The notes beneath the pieces were generated by a model, which searched no databases, had not been told where the DNA came from, and was given only the letters and a program-made list of their open reading frames with translations. From Lachnospira sp. (GTDB lineage: Bacteria > Bacillota > Clostridia > Lachnospirales > Lachnospiraceae): a DNA stretch of 64,000 nt. The position numbers and the translations under genes were made by a program. Position 1 is the first letter of the stretch. The number at the start of each line of letters is the position of its first letter. Below are positions 8,794 to 16,365 of this stretch, piece after piece. Where the stretch lies: the NCBI GenBank assembly GCA_017621205.1, contig JAGATQ010000051.1:90065-154064 (forward strand), in the 5' to 3' direction.

Positions 8794-9128
8794 TGTTGTC
8801 TCCTTTTCAATACTTTTAAAGCTTTACCAAACTACAAGAACCGATTTTCACTACCCCTGTCTCTAGTACATTGGATACTACTAAGTTTAACATAAACAAA
8901 CTTAGTATTCAATGTACCAGGATTGTTACCACCTGTGTTTCAAAAACAACCGACTATCTGAAATCGGTTGTATCCAACGCTCATTTCCCCTATAATGCTC
9001 ATACAAGGGATTGCAAAACCTATTCATCCATAACACTATTATTGAAATACTATATAGTTTCACAACTAAAAACATAGTGAATAAGCGTTTCGCAATCACT
9101 CTAATAGTACTTTAAGGGAGGTGTTACC
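8794..9128. promoter_or_regulatory. Palindrome-rich intergenic region upstream of the LytTR gene
   Basis: No gene is supported here. It holds three inverted repeats in a row. The first is 8866-8917 (GTACATTG...CAATGTAC, about 20 bp with a 3-nt bulge). The second is 8946-8971 (ACAACCGA...TCGGTTGT). The third is the imperfect 9009-9097 (GATTGCAAAAC...GTTTCGCAATC), whose ends resemble those of the MITE-like G elements. Any of them could be an operator or a decayed repeat. The start of the LytTR gene has AAGGGAGGTG. Confidence 0.5.
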
Positions 9129-9569
9129 ATGAATGTCGAGATAAAAATCGACAGCTCTTATACCGAACCTAAGATATTGATTATGACTGCATCCATGAAC
9201 GAGGAGCTAAATAATATTTTAAACAGACTATCAGAAGCTGCTCCTCCTATTATCTCCGGTTATAAGGGCGAGAAGGTTGAAGTGCTGGAACAGCAGGATT
9301 TAATCCGTATCTATGCACATGCAGGCAAGGTTTTTGCTGTAACCGATAACGGTGAATATGTCTTACGCCTTAGATTATATGAGCTTGAAGAACGGTTGAA
9401 AACCCATCAATTTGTCCGTATTTCCAATTCGGAAATCATCAACTTAAGAAAAGTAAAACACTTTGATTTGAGCTTCACGGGTACGATTTGCGTTCAACTA
9501 TCCAATGCTACAACAACGTACGTTTCCAGAAGATATGTTGCCAAAATTAAAAAGATATTAGGAATATGA
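9129..9569 (+). CDS. LytTR-domain DNA-binding regulator
   Basis: A 146-aa protein with no receiver domain. Residues 45-146 form a LytTR DNA-binding domain: DLIRIYAHAGKVFAVTDNGE, RLRLYELEERLKTHQFVRIS, NSEIINLRKVKHFDLSFTG, VSRRYVAKIKKILGI. It is followed directly by a DUF3021 membrane protein, a very common pairing in Firmicutes in which the membrane partner is thought to control the regulator. The likely binding sites are the palindromes upstream, but this is inference. Confidence 0.9.
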   Translation: MNVEIKIDSSYTEPKILIMTASMNEELNNILNRLSEAAPPIISGYKGEKVEVLEQQDLIRIYAHAGKVFAVTDNGEYVLRLRLYELEERLKTHQFVRISNSEIINLRKVKHFDLSFTGTICVQLSNATTTYVSRRYVAKIKKILGI

Positions 9570-9579
9570 GGTGAAATAT

Positions 9580-10041
9580 ATGAAAAAGAAAATTATATTA
9601 CGTGGTGCTTTAGGCTTTCCACTTGGAATCACTATTGGTTACTTAATCACTATTATTATTTCCCTATTCTTTGCCGACGGATATTACTCGCCTTGCGTAC
9701 CGGAATTAATTAGCATGCTGGGCAATGAAATCAATGCCGTTATGTTACAGGCTTTGCTCTGTGGCTTGCTAGGCACAGGCTTTGCAGCATGCTCGGTAAT
9801 ATGGGAGATTGAGCATTGGAGCATAGCAAAACAAACTGGAATTTACTTTTCAATCATCTGTATCATTATGCTCCCGATTGCCTACGTTTTATGTTGGATG
9901 GAGCATAGCATTGCAGGCTTTTTAAGCTATTTCGCAATTTTTGTATTGATATTTATTGTTATCTGGGTGACACAGTTCGTAATGGCTATGCGAAATGTGA
10001 AAAAAATAAATGCGAAGATTAATGGAAAAAAGGAAGAGTAA
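9580..10041 (+). CDS. DUF3021 family membrane protein
   Basis: About 153 aa with four predicted membrane helices (residues 8-30, 45-70, 82-104, 112-135) and a basic tail. The chosen ATG (MKKKIILRGALGF) is preceded by GAGGTG at 6 nt; a GTG three codons earlier would leave no room for a ribosome site. The gene lies 10 bp after the LytTR stop codon and is surely co-translated with it. DUF3021 proteins accompany LytTR regulators and probably act as their membrane anti-activators; the signal is unknown. Confidence 0.85.
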   Translation: MKKKIILRGALGFPLGITIGYLITIIISLFFADGYYSPCVPELISMLGNEINAVMLQALLCGLLGTGFAACSVIWEIEHWSIAKQTGIYFSIICIIMLPIAYVLCWMEHSIAGFLSYFAIFVLIFIVIWVTQFVMAMRNVKKINAKINGKKEE

Positions 10042-10084
10042 AATAATTTTTATAAAATGATGATTCACACACCAACATATAAAG

Positions 10085-10114
10085 GGGCTTACCTGCTAAT
10101 TATCCGGTAAGCCC
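10085..10114. terminator. Hairpin between convergent DUF3021 and helicase genes
   Basis: GGGCTTACC (10085-10093) pairs perfectly with GGTAAGCCC (10106-10114) around a 12-nt loop. It lies between two convergent genes and probably terminates both, although no long T run follows on either strand. Confidence 0.6.
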
Positions 10115-10140
10115 TAATACATATACCTTTGTAAATAAAA

Positions 10141-12543
10141 TTACTTCCTTTTCTTCCTCAACACCCCAACCACAATCCCATTAATAAAGAAATCTTCTAT
10201 TTTTATCAAAATATCCTGATACTTTAAATTCCCCGGATGTAATAGCACATGTTCTTCCCCATCATAGTGAAACTGCTTTACCGTAGCTTCATTTGTTGCC
10301 ATATTTCCACCGACAATAATACTTCCCTCTGGAGCAGTCGACTGTTTCTTTACCACTATTTTATCTCCATCCAATATGTTAAAATCAATCATACTATCCC
10401 CAGTAACATTTAGTATGAATTTCATTGAAACATCTTTAATAGCATCCAAAGGAATGATACAGTTCTCATCACAGCTTTCATTGACATACCTTAAATTACC
10501 TGCCGCTACATTACCTCTTACAGGCAAATATCCATATTTCACTTTTGAATTATCAAACGCATTATAAATAACAGGCTCTTGCTTTAATATGTATTGATAT
10601 TCTTTTTCCCGATTATGTTCAAAATCATAATAATAAACAATCTCACACTCAGATTTTTTCTCTTCGTAAAATGGAATAGTATCACAGACGACATAGTTTC
10701 CATTCGTATAGTGTTCAACAATCTCATTCACGCCATCGGTGACTACGATATATTGCGGTGCATTCCCCGGAAGGATATAGCTTTTTACCTGTTTTAATGC
10801 ATTTCTTAAATCCTCTCCCTCCTGCTTTATTTCCACATAAATAAAAGGGCTTTCGCACTGGACATCCTCATACACTACAATATCTACAAAGAAGCTATAA
10901 CTTCCACGTTTTATACTTTCCTCTATTTTCAACAAATCGGCAGGATACCCATAGTGAAGCTTTAATTGATTTATGTAGCCCTGGCGAACTGCTTCTTCCT
11001 CCCCGGTCAACCTGCTTACCCTTTCTATTGCATCGTACTCATCAATAGGAATGCTGAACACCGCTTCCTTTTCTTCATCCGATAACTGCAAATACTTTGA
11101 ATCAATTTCCTCAATGAAAGAAGATGCCTTTAAACTGCTGGTAAGATACAACCGGTTTTTGGCACGTGTCATTCCAACATATAATAACTTACGTTCTGTA
11201 TCAATGATTTCGTCGGAATAAGGTAATATTCCCTCATTCATTCCAGCTATAAACACCACCTCTGCCTCTAATCCTTTTACTGCATGTAACGTAAGCAACT
11301 TCACCGTATCCACCAGAAAAGCATTTTCCTCTTTTTTCTCTAAAGTACGGAACACCTCTGCATCCACATGATGCTTTAAAAGGTAATCTTTCAGCCGGTT
11401 CAGGTAGCCATTCTCCTTGGCCACAACAACAATATCCTTTAACTTATATTTCAATGAACAATTTTTTATTTCTGAAGCAATATAGGCAAATTCTTCTTGG
11501 ATACTTTCAAAATGGCGATATCTTGGTTTGGCACCCTTCCGCTCTATCAGCTCCGGTTCCACATAGTTATCACTGTTTTTTAAGTCCGCATCGTGGTTTA
11601 ATAAGGAATAGGCTGCCTCGGCAATCTGCTTTGTCGTCCGATAATTTTTAGATAAAATATTAGACTTACCAGACATGTCAAAACCAACACTCTTAAAGCT
11701 TTGCTTAGATAGCCATGAATTAGTATAAATACTCTGTGCAATATCAGCAATGAATATAATATTGCTATCTGCTGTGTCATTATACATAGAACGAACAATC
11801 TCCAATTGCACCCTTGATAAATCCTGACTTTCATCTACAATAATAAACTTGTATTGATAAGGATGAATTTCTCCTCTTGTTATCATTCGATATAACCGTA
11901 CTGCATTGGAGGCATAATCCGTCTTATTGTCCTGTTTAAGAAGATTTTCATACATAACACACAAATCAAAAATTGCTTCACGATTCTTTGAACCCTTGGC
12001 CAGGCGAAACCTGTTTCCTCCAATACTATTACGTCCTAAACGGTCAACCTGTAAATATTCTTCCCTCGACAGATAAAGGCAGTGCCTTATCCAATCCACT
12101 TCTTCTGCTAAAAAAGAAATATTTTTTTCTTTTAACAATGTATTATCAGGATATTTCGATAAAACCTTTTGGAGGGCTCTTTTCATATAATCTCTTTTTT
12201 CAGAATTCTTCTGATTCTCGATGTTACAAAATACCTCTTTCCCCTGTTTTTTCATGAAGTAATTAAGCTGGCTTGTAATTAAACTATCCATTGTTCTAAT
12301 ATGTACTTTCTCTTTATCCAAAGAAACATCATAAAGCCGGCAGAGATAGTCCATATATTTTTGCAAGGTTCTGTTGTAGGTTACGAGCAACACTTTTTCA
12401 TTATCTAAGGCCTTTTGCTGCTGCATCAGTGCTAACTTGAACAAAGCCACTGTTGTTTTGCCACTTCCCGCAACACCTCTAATCAAGCTTTGTCCTGCTG
12501 TTTTAGCATTGATGATTCTCTTTTGATCTACACTTAAGTCCAT
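10141..12543 (-). CDS. UvrD-like helicase fused to a PD-(D/E)XK nuclease domain and a LexA/S24 self-cleaving domain
   Basis: An 800-aa multidomain protein. Residues 1-480 are a superfamily 1 helicase: Walker A VAGSGKTT (24-31), VDESQD (236-241), SKNYRTT (298-304), TLHAVKGLEAEVV (418-430) and LLYVGMTRAK (453-462). Residues 510-600 resemble HsdR-N-type nucleases, with D554, E571 and K573 forming a D...ExK pattern in FFVDIVVYE and IYVEIK. Residues 668-800 are an S24/LexA C-terminal domain with a LexA-like cleavage site VAAG (A681-G682), catalytic S717 in GDSMIDFNILDGD and K756 in ATVKQF. It presumably unwinds and cuts DNA, and may split itself when RecA filaments form. The ATG has AAGGAG upstream. 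It is monocistronic. Confidence 0.85.
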   Translation of the reverse strand: MDLSVDQKRIINAKTAGQSLIRGVAGSGKTTVALFKLALMQQQKALDNEKVLLVTYNRTLQKYMDYLCRLYDVSLDKEKVHIRTMDSLITSQLNYFMKKQGKEVFCNIENQKNSEKRDYMKRALQKVLSKYPDNTLLKEKNISFLAEEVDWIRHCLYLSREEYLQVDRLGRNSIGGNRFRLAKGSKNREAIFDLCVMYENLLKQDNKTDYASNAVRLYRMITRGEIHPYQYKFIIVDESQDLSRVQLEIVRSMYNDTADSNIIFIADIAQSIYTNSWLSKQSFKSVGFDMSGKSNILSKNYRTTKQIAEAAYSLLNHDADLKNSDNYVEPELIERKGAKPRYRHFESIQEEFAYIASEIKNCSLKYKLKDIVVVAKENGYLNRLKDYLLKHHVDAEVFRTLEKKEENAFLVDTVKLLTLHAVKGLEAEVVFIAGMNEGILPYSDEIIDTERKLLYVGMTRAKNRLYLTSSLKASSFIEEIDSKYLQLSDEEKEAVFSIPIDEYDAIERVSRLTGEEEAVRQGYINQLKLHYGYPADLLKIEESIKRGSYSFFVDIVVYEDVQCESPFIYVEIKQEGEDLRNALKQVKSYILPGNAPQYIVVTDGVNEIVEHYTNGNYVVCDTIPFYEEKKSECEIVYYYDFEHNREKEYQYILKQEPVIYNAFDNSKVKYGYLPVRGNVAAGNLRYVNESCDENCIIPLDAIKDVSMKFILNVTGDSMIDFNILDGDKIVVKKQSTAPEGSIIVGGNMATNEATVKQFHYDGEEHVLLHPGNLKYQDILIKIEDFFINGIVVGVLRKKRK

Positions 12544-12578
12544 TGTGATTCTCCTTCTGTAAATGTATTATTTTCTAA

Positions 12579-12607
12579 ATTATATAACAATATAATACAA
12601 CAAACAA
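12579..12607 (-). promoter_or_regulatory. Putative sigma-A promoter of the helicase-S24 gene
   Basis: On the minus strand TTGTTT (12602-12607), a 17-bp spacer and TATAAT (12579-12584) lie about 36 bp before the start codon. I looked for a Gram-positive LexA box (GAAC-N4-GTTC) here and did not find one. Confidence 0.5.
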
Positions 12608-12662
12608 CAATATTATCAGTTATTACCAAATTAACTATTGCCATCAGACTAATACACAACAA

Positions 12663-12706
12663 AAAGATGGTTACCCATCAAGTTCTCTATCCGGATAACC
12701 ATCTTT
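12663..12706 (-). terminator. Terminator after the PepSY lipoprotein gene
   Basis: AAGATGGTTA pairs with TAACCATCTT around a loop of about 20 nt. On the minus strand it is followed by TTTTTG. It begins 3 bp after the PepSY stop codon, so it ends that transcript and insulates the helicase gene. Confidence 0.8.
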
Positions 12707-12708
12707 AT

Positions 12709-13404
12709 TTAATCTTCCCTATCCTCTTCCCAACTTAAAACATTACCTGTAGCTGCATCAATTTCAAAATCATATTCTATATTCTTATGGTGAATCTCTC
12801 CTTCATAAACTACTCTTCCATCTTCCCTGTCCTTCTCAATCTGAATGTTCTTTGCTCCGGGAACCTTAGCAAGAGCAATCTTCTTCGCCTCTTCCTTCGT
12901 TATCTGCTTTTTATTATCGGACGTTTGGGTGCCACCTGTAGCATTTTTATCATTACTTTGATTATCTTCAATTTCTGAATCTGCCTTCACAACACTTCCG
13001 TCCGCAACACCAATTTCATAATCATATTCCTTGTTTCCGGCATAAAACTCGATATCATAGACCTCTTTACCAGCCTCGTAATCCTTTTCAATTCGTTTGG
13101 ATGTCACATCATCTTCCTTTACGCCAGCATGCGAAAGTGCCACACCGAGTGCCTCTTGTTCTGTGATACCCTCGGACTGTACTGCCGTACTGCCATCCGA
13201 ACCCGATGTTCCTTCTGCCAAAGTATGCTCCTCGGCATTACCTGATTGAGCATTGCCAGATGTCATATCCTCTGTAACTGAATCCTCTGCCGCCATATCC
13301 TTCGTCTGTTTTGCTGTCTCACCTGCACTGCAGCCACTTAAAAACAAAACACATAAAAGAAGCAGTAACCCTATACAGCTACTTTTTATTTTACCTGTTT
13401 TCAT
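12709..13404 (-). CDS. Lipoprotein with two PepSY domains
   Basis: A 231-aa exported lipoprotein. The signal peptide ends in the lipobox LSGC (Cys about residue 25). A Ser/Thr/Glu-rich linker follows to about residue 80. Two PepSY repeats come next: ITEQEALGVALSHAGV...YDIEFYAGNKEYDYEIGVADG and ITKEEAKKIALAKVPGA...YEGEIHHKNIEYDFEIDAATG. PepSY domains often inhibit proteases or sit near cell-wall enzymes; the partner here is not visible. AAGGAG precedes the ATG and a strong terminator follows. Confidence 0.88.
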   Translation of the reverse strand: MKTGKIKSSCIGLLLLLCVLFLSGCSAGETAKQTKDMAAEDSVTEDMTSGNAQSGNAEEHTLAEGTSGSDGSTAVQSEGITEQEALGVALSHAGVKEDDVTSKRIEKDYEAGKEVYDIEFYAGNKEYDYEIGVADGSVVKADSEIEDNQSNDKNATGGTQTSDNKKQITKEEAKKIALAKVPGAKNIQIEKDREDGRVVYEGEIHHKNIEYDFEIDAATGNVLSWEEDRED

Positions 13405-13491
13405 ATTTTGTTGTCTCCTTCCCTAAAATAGTAATCAATACATAGTATAGCATTCCCTAATATGTCAATTTTATTTTAGTTTTTTAGACAA

Positions 13492-14850
13492 CTAATCTGT
13501 TACTCTCCGAAAATATTCATCAATGTTTTCCTTAATCTCATCAGGCTTTAAATTCTTGGACAGATATCCTGCCGGCTTTAACGCTAATACTTTTTTTACG
13601 CTCTCCTTATCCACTCTTCCGGTCAGGAATATAACCGAAATATCTGCAAAATCTTTTTCAGAACGAATCATCTCCAACACCTGTCTGCCATTACAAACCG
13701 GCATCTCATAATCCAGCAAAATCAAATCTGGACGATTAAGTGTAAGACTTCTAATAGCAGACAGACCGGAATCAGCAAACGAAACATCATACTCCTTACC
13801 AAGCAGCTCCTTCATTGCCTGTAGCATTACATCGGAATCATCCACCACAAGTATTTTTTTCTTATTGATGGTTTCCTTTTGTCTCACCTCATTTATCTTG
13901 AGAAACTTCTCAATTTCATCTAGTGCATTTGCAGGCTTAATCGATGGCACATCTATATTTTCGCTCAAATGAGGTGCTATCACACAATAAGAAAAATATC
14001 CTTCTCCCGTATCAAACAAGAGACTGAACTGTGGTTTTTCTCTCTCGAATACCTTTTTAAACTGGTCATATGCCAGCAGGTTTTCTGATTTCACCTTATA
14101 ATCTGTCGACGAAGGGAAATGTTTCATAATACTATTTACAAATTGACGTGCGGAATACCTGACAGCATTCACCAGCACCATATTCACTTTATCCGTTTTA
14201 ACTCCTATCATTTTACCGATTGTATTAATCAAAAGCTTTTCTTCAAAAACCAGAAGCGTCTCCCATTTCTTTCCCTGTTCATTACTATAAACCAAACGAT
14301 AATAGAGTCCCTTCCCGAATTTCTCGCCGCCATAGCTCTCACTGATTACCTTGGCGTCAAGCTGGAACATATCATATAAAAGCTGAAGAATCGCCTCCCT
14401 CATAACAGCATGCTCATCCTCCTGGAGAAGATTACCCCACTTGCTTACCGCATTGCCGGTAATCGCCTGATCCTCTGATAATGTATGACCTAACAACCAT
14501 CCGGTACACACCCCCAGAAAATGACCGATAGCATCCTCGGAATAATCTGTCTGTTCCAGTTCCTCTTCCAATGCCGGAATTATTTTGTCCCGAAAATCAT
14601 CATGTATACGCTTATGTATCTTATATCCATCGTAATTAACAGACTTCATATATTCTTCTTCATCAGCGAAATGCTGTACCGCATGCTTCTTAAAGTACTT
14701 AATTCCTTCCTGGCAGACCCACTGGCTTTTTTCTTCATCTTCCCCATACAGATATAGCTTATTAATAATCTTAAAAAGTTTTCTATGTTCCTTATCAATA
14801 ATATCAACACCAATGTTAAAGCGTTCTTCCCATACTAAATGATTGTCCAT
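13492..14850 (-). CDS. Hemerythrin - middle domain - response regulator receiver fusion
   Basis: A 452-aa cytoplasmic protein. Residues 1-130 are a bacteriohemerythrin with all seven expected di-iron ligands (H22, H60, E64, H79, H83, H122, D127) and the WEERFNIGVDIIDKEH start, so it should bind O2 or a related gas. Residues 145-300 are a middle domain that may be CheX-like, but this is uncertain. Residues 331-452 are a receiver domain with acidic DD in VVDDSD and phospho-acceptor D380 in LILLDYEMP. There is no output domain, so it may act as a chemotaxis-type or phosphate-sink protein coupled to oxygen or redox sensing. It has its own promoter upstream. Confidence 0.85.
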   Translation of the reverse strand: MDNHLVWEERFNIGVDIIDKEHRKLFKIINKLYLYGEDEEKSQWVCQEGIKYFKKHAVQHFADEEEYMKSVNYDGYKIHKRIHDDFRDKIIPALEEELEQTDYSEDAIGHFLGVCTGWLLGHTLSEDQAITGNAVSKWGNLLQEDEHAVMREAILQLLYDMFQLDAKVISESYGGEKFGKGLYYRLVYSNEQGKKWETLLVFEEKLLINTIGKMIGVKTDKVNMVLVNAVRYSARQFVNSIMKHFPSSTDYKVKSENLLAYDQFKKVFEREKPQFSLLFDTGEGYFSYCVIAPHLSENIDVPSIKPANALDEIEKFLKINEVRQKETINKKKILVVDDSDVMLQAMKELLGKEYDVSFADSGLSAIRSLTLNRPDLILLDYEMPVCNGRQVLEMIRSEKDFADISVIFLTGRVDKESVKKVLALKPAGYLSKNLKPDEIKENIDEYFRRVTD

Positions 14851-14926
14851 CTTTTTCCTCCTTCACCACGCCGATATATAAGCATAAAAGCACTCTTCCC
14901 TGACTGCAATGCGTTTTATTAAAATC

Positions 14927-14954
14927 ATTATAGCACAAAAAAAAATATTTACAA
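14927..14954 (-). promoter_or_regulatory. Putative sigma-A promoter of the hemerythrin-receiver gene
   Basis: Minus-strand TTGTAA (14949-14954), a 16-bp T-rich spacer and TATAAT (14927-14932), about 75 bp before the start codon. Confidence 0.55.
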
Positions 14955-14976
14955 ATTTTTCCGAAAAAATTAGTTA

Positions 14977-16344
14977 TTATACTCCAAAAAATGCTCTGAT
15001 TTCCTGTTCTGCCTTCTCCATATCCGGTTTTTTCCCTTTTTGGATATGGAAATGATATACACCCCCGGTATTGGAATTTTTTATATTAATGGTAAGTCTA
15101 TTACTGTTATAAAACTGTGCATCTGATTCCTGTATCATATCCGAAAGCTGCTTAATCTCCTGAAAAAAATCTTCATTCAGATTGCCGGATGATAGCTTTA
15201 ATATTGGATAGCAATATCTTTTTTCCCCTTTCTCCATGTATTCTAAGTTGTCTTTCTGAATACCTGATACATCGAGATAATTTCCCAAGCCAACATAATC
15301 AATCAATGCAATTAATTCCTTATAGGAATAATTATAAGAAATCGCACCCGAATCATCCAGAGCAGCATAAAATTGCACTAGCAAAGTTCCATCATTCCTG
15401 CTGCAATAAAACCATTGGTAATCCTCTTTCACCTTACCATCGGCAATGAGATAATATATGCTATCCAGCGTATCCGGAGTATCTATCGAAGAAACATAAA
15501 ACTCATCATCATATTTTTCCTCCAATATATGTTTTACCTGCTCCAGACCAGAGAGTTTCCCTTTCAAGCCTAAAGAATCATCCACATCTCCCCCCGTAAA
15601 CTGATGAAGCAATCCCAAGATAAAACACCATGTTCCAATAACGACAATAATTTTTAGTGCCTCCTGCAGGCTCATTTTCTTTTTCTTATTTTCCTGTTTC
15701 CCGGGTTCTTTATGATGCGGCGGCTCAATGGGCGGGTCTTCCCTTACAATAGAGTCAAAATTAATAGTCTGTTCTGCTGTTGGCTTTAGCATAAGCTTTC
15801 TACCACTGTCCGGGACCAGTTGTTCAAAATCAATTTGAGCTTCCTCATCAGCTTCCATAGGGTTCCATCCCTGCCTTGGTGCTTTAGGAATCTTCCCCTC
15901 AAAATCAATCTGAGCTTTCTCCTTATTATCCTCTATTACAATCCTCTGCCTTGGTGTTCGGGGAATTTTCCCATCAAAGTCAATGCTATCCTCATTTACG
16001 GGCTCCGGCTCCCCCGGCTTATCCGGGCTGTCGGCAGTAAGCTTATAAAAATCAATCATCTCTGACTTCTGTATTGTGGTATGATTCCCATGGGAAAGCT
16101 CCGACTTCTGTACAGTGGTATGATTCTCAAGGGAAACCTCCGGCTCGGATTCTTTCTCATAGTGAAATTCTGTACCAGCATACCCTTCGGCATAGGAGAC
16201 TGCCTGCTCATAAGCATTGTAAACCTCTTGAAATTTCTCAGGCTGCTCCTCCGGATGATACCGTGCTGCCATCTTCGCATACGCCCGCTTTATCTTTCGT
16301 TTATCTTTCGTGGGCTCAATGCCTAATGTGCTCCAAATACTCAT
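14977..16344 (-). CDS. Membrane-anchored J-domain protein
   Basis: A 455-aa protein. Residues 1-55 are a J domain (WSTLGIEPTKDKRKIKRAYA), but the HPD motif is HPE (H30-P31-E32). From about residue 100 to 210 there are four degenerate repeats built on IDFDGKIPRTPRQ, IDFEGKIPKAPRQ, IDFEQLVPDSGRK and INFDSIVRE. A single membrane helix follows (LKIIVVIGTWCFILGLLHQF), then an extracytoplasmic domain of about 200 aa. The gene starts 22 bp after the dnaK-like stop codon, so the two form an operon and the J domain probably serves that Hsp70. The change from D to E in HPD may weaken ATPase stimulation. Confidence 0.85.
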   Translation of the reverse strand: MSIWSTLGIEPTKDKRKIKRAYAKMAARYHPEEQPEKFQEVYNAYEQAVSYAEGYAGTEFHYEKESEPEVSLENHTTVQKSELSHGNHTTIQKSEMIDFYKLTADSPDKPGEPEPVNEDSIDFDGKIPRTPRQRIVIEDNKEKAQIDFEGKIPKAPRQGWNPMEADEEAQIDFEQLVPDSGRKLMLKPTAEQTINFDSIVREDPPIEPPHHKEPGKQENKKKKMSLQEALKIIVVIGTWCFILGLLHQFTGGDVDDSLGLKGKLSGLEQVKHILEEKYDDEFYVSSIDTPDTLDSIYYLIADGKVKEDYQWFYCSRNDGTLLVQFYAALDDSGAISYNYSYKELIALIDYVGLGNYLDVSGIQKDNLEYMEKGEKRYCYPILKLSSGNLNEDFFQEIKQLSDMIQESDAQFYNSNRLTINIKNSNTGGVYHFHIQKGKKPDMEKAEQEIRAFFGV

Positions 16345-16365
16345 GTATCCCGCTTCTTTCTGTCC

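Noticed and set aside
8871..9077. 68-codon plus-strand frame upstream of the LytTR gene
   Set aside because: It crosses two hairpins, lacks a ribosome binding site, and its composition is not protein-like.
12544..12708. LexA box upstream of the helicase-S24 gene
   Set aside because: No GAAC-N4-GTTC or close variant was found near the promoter.
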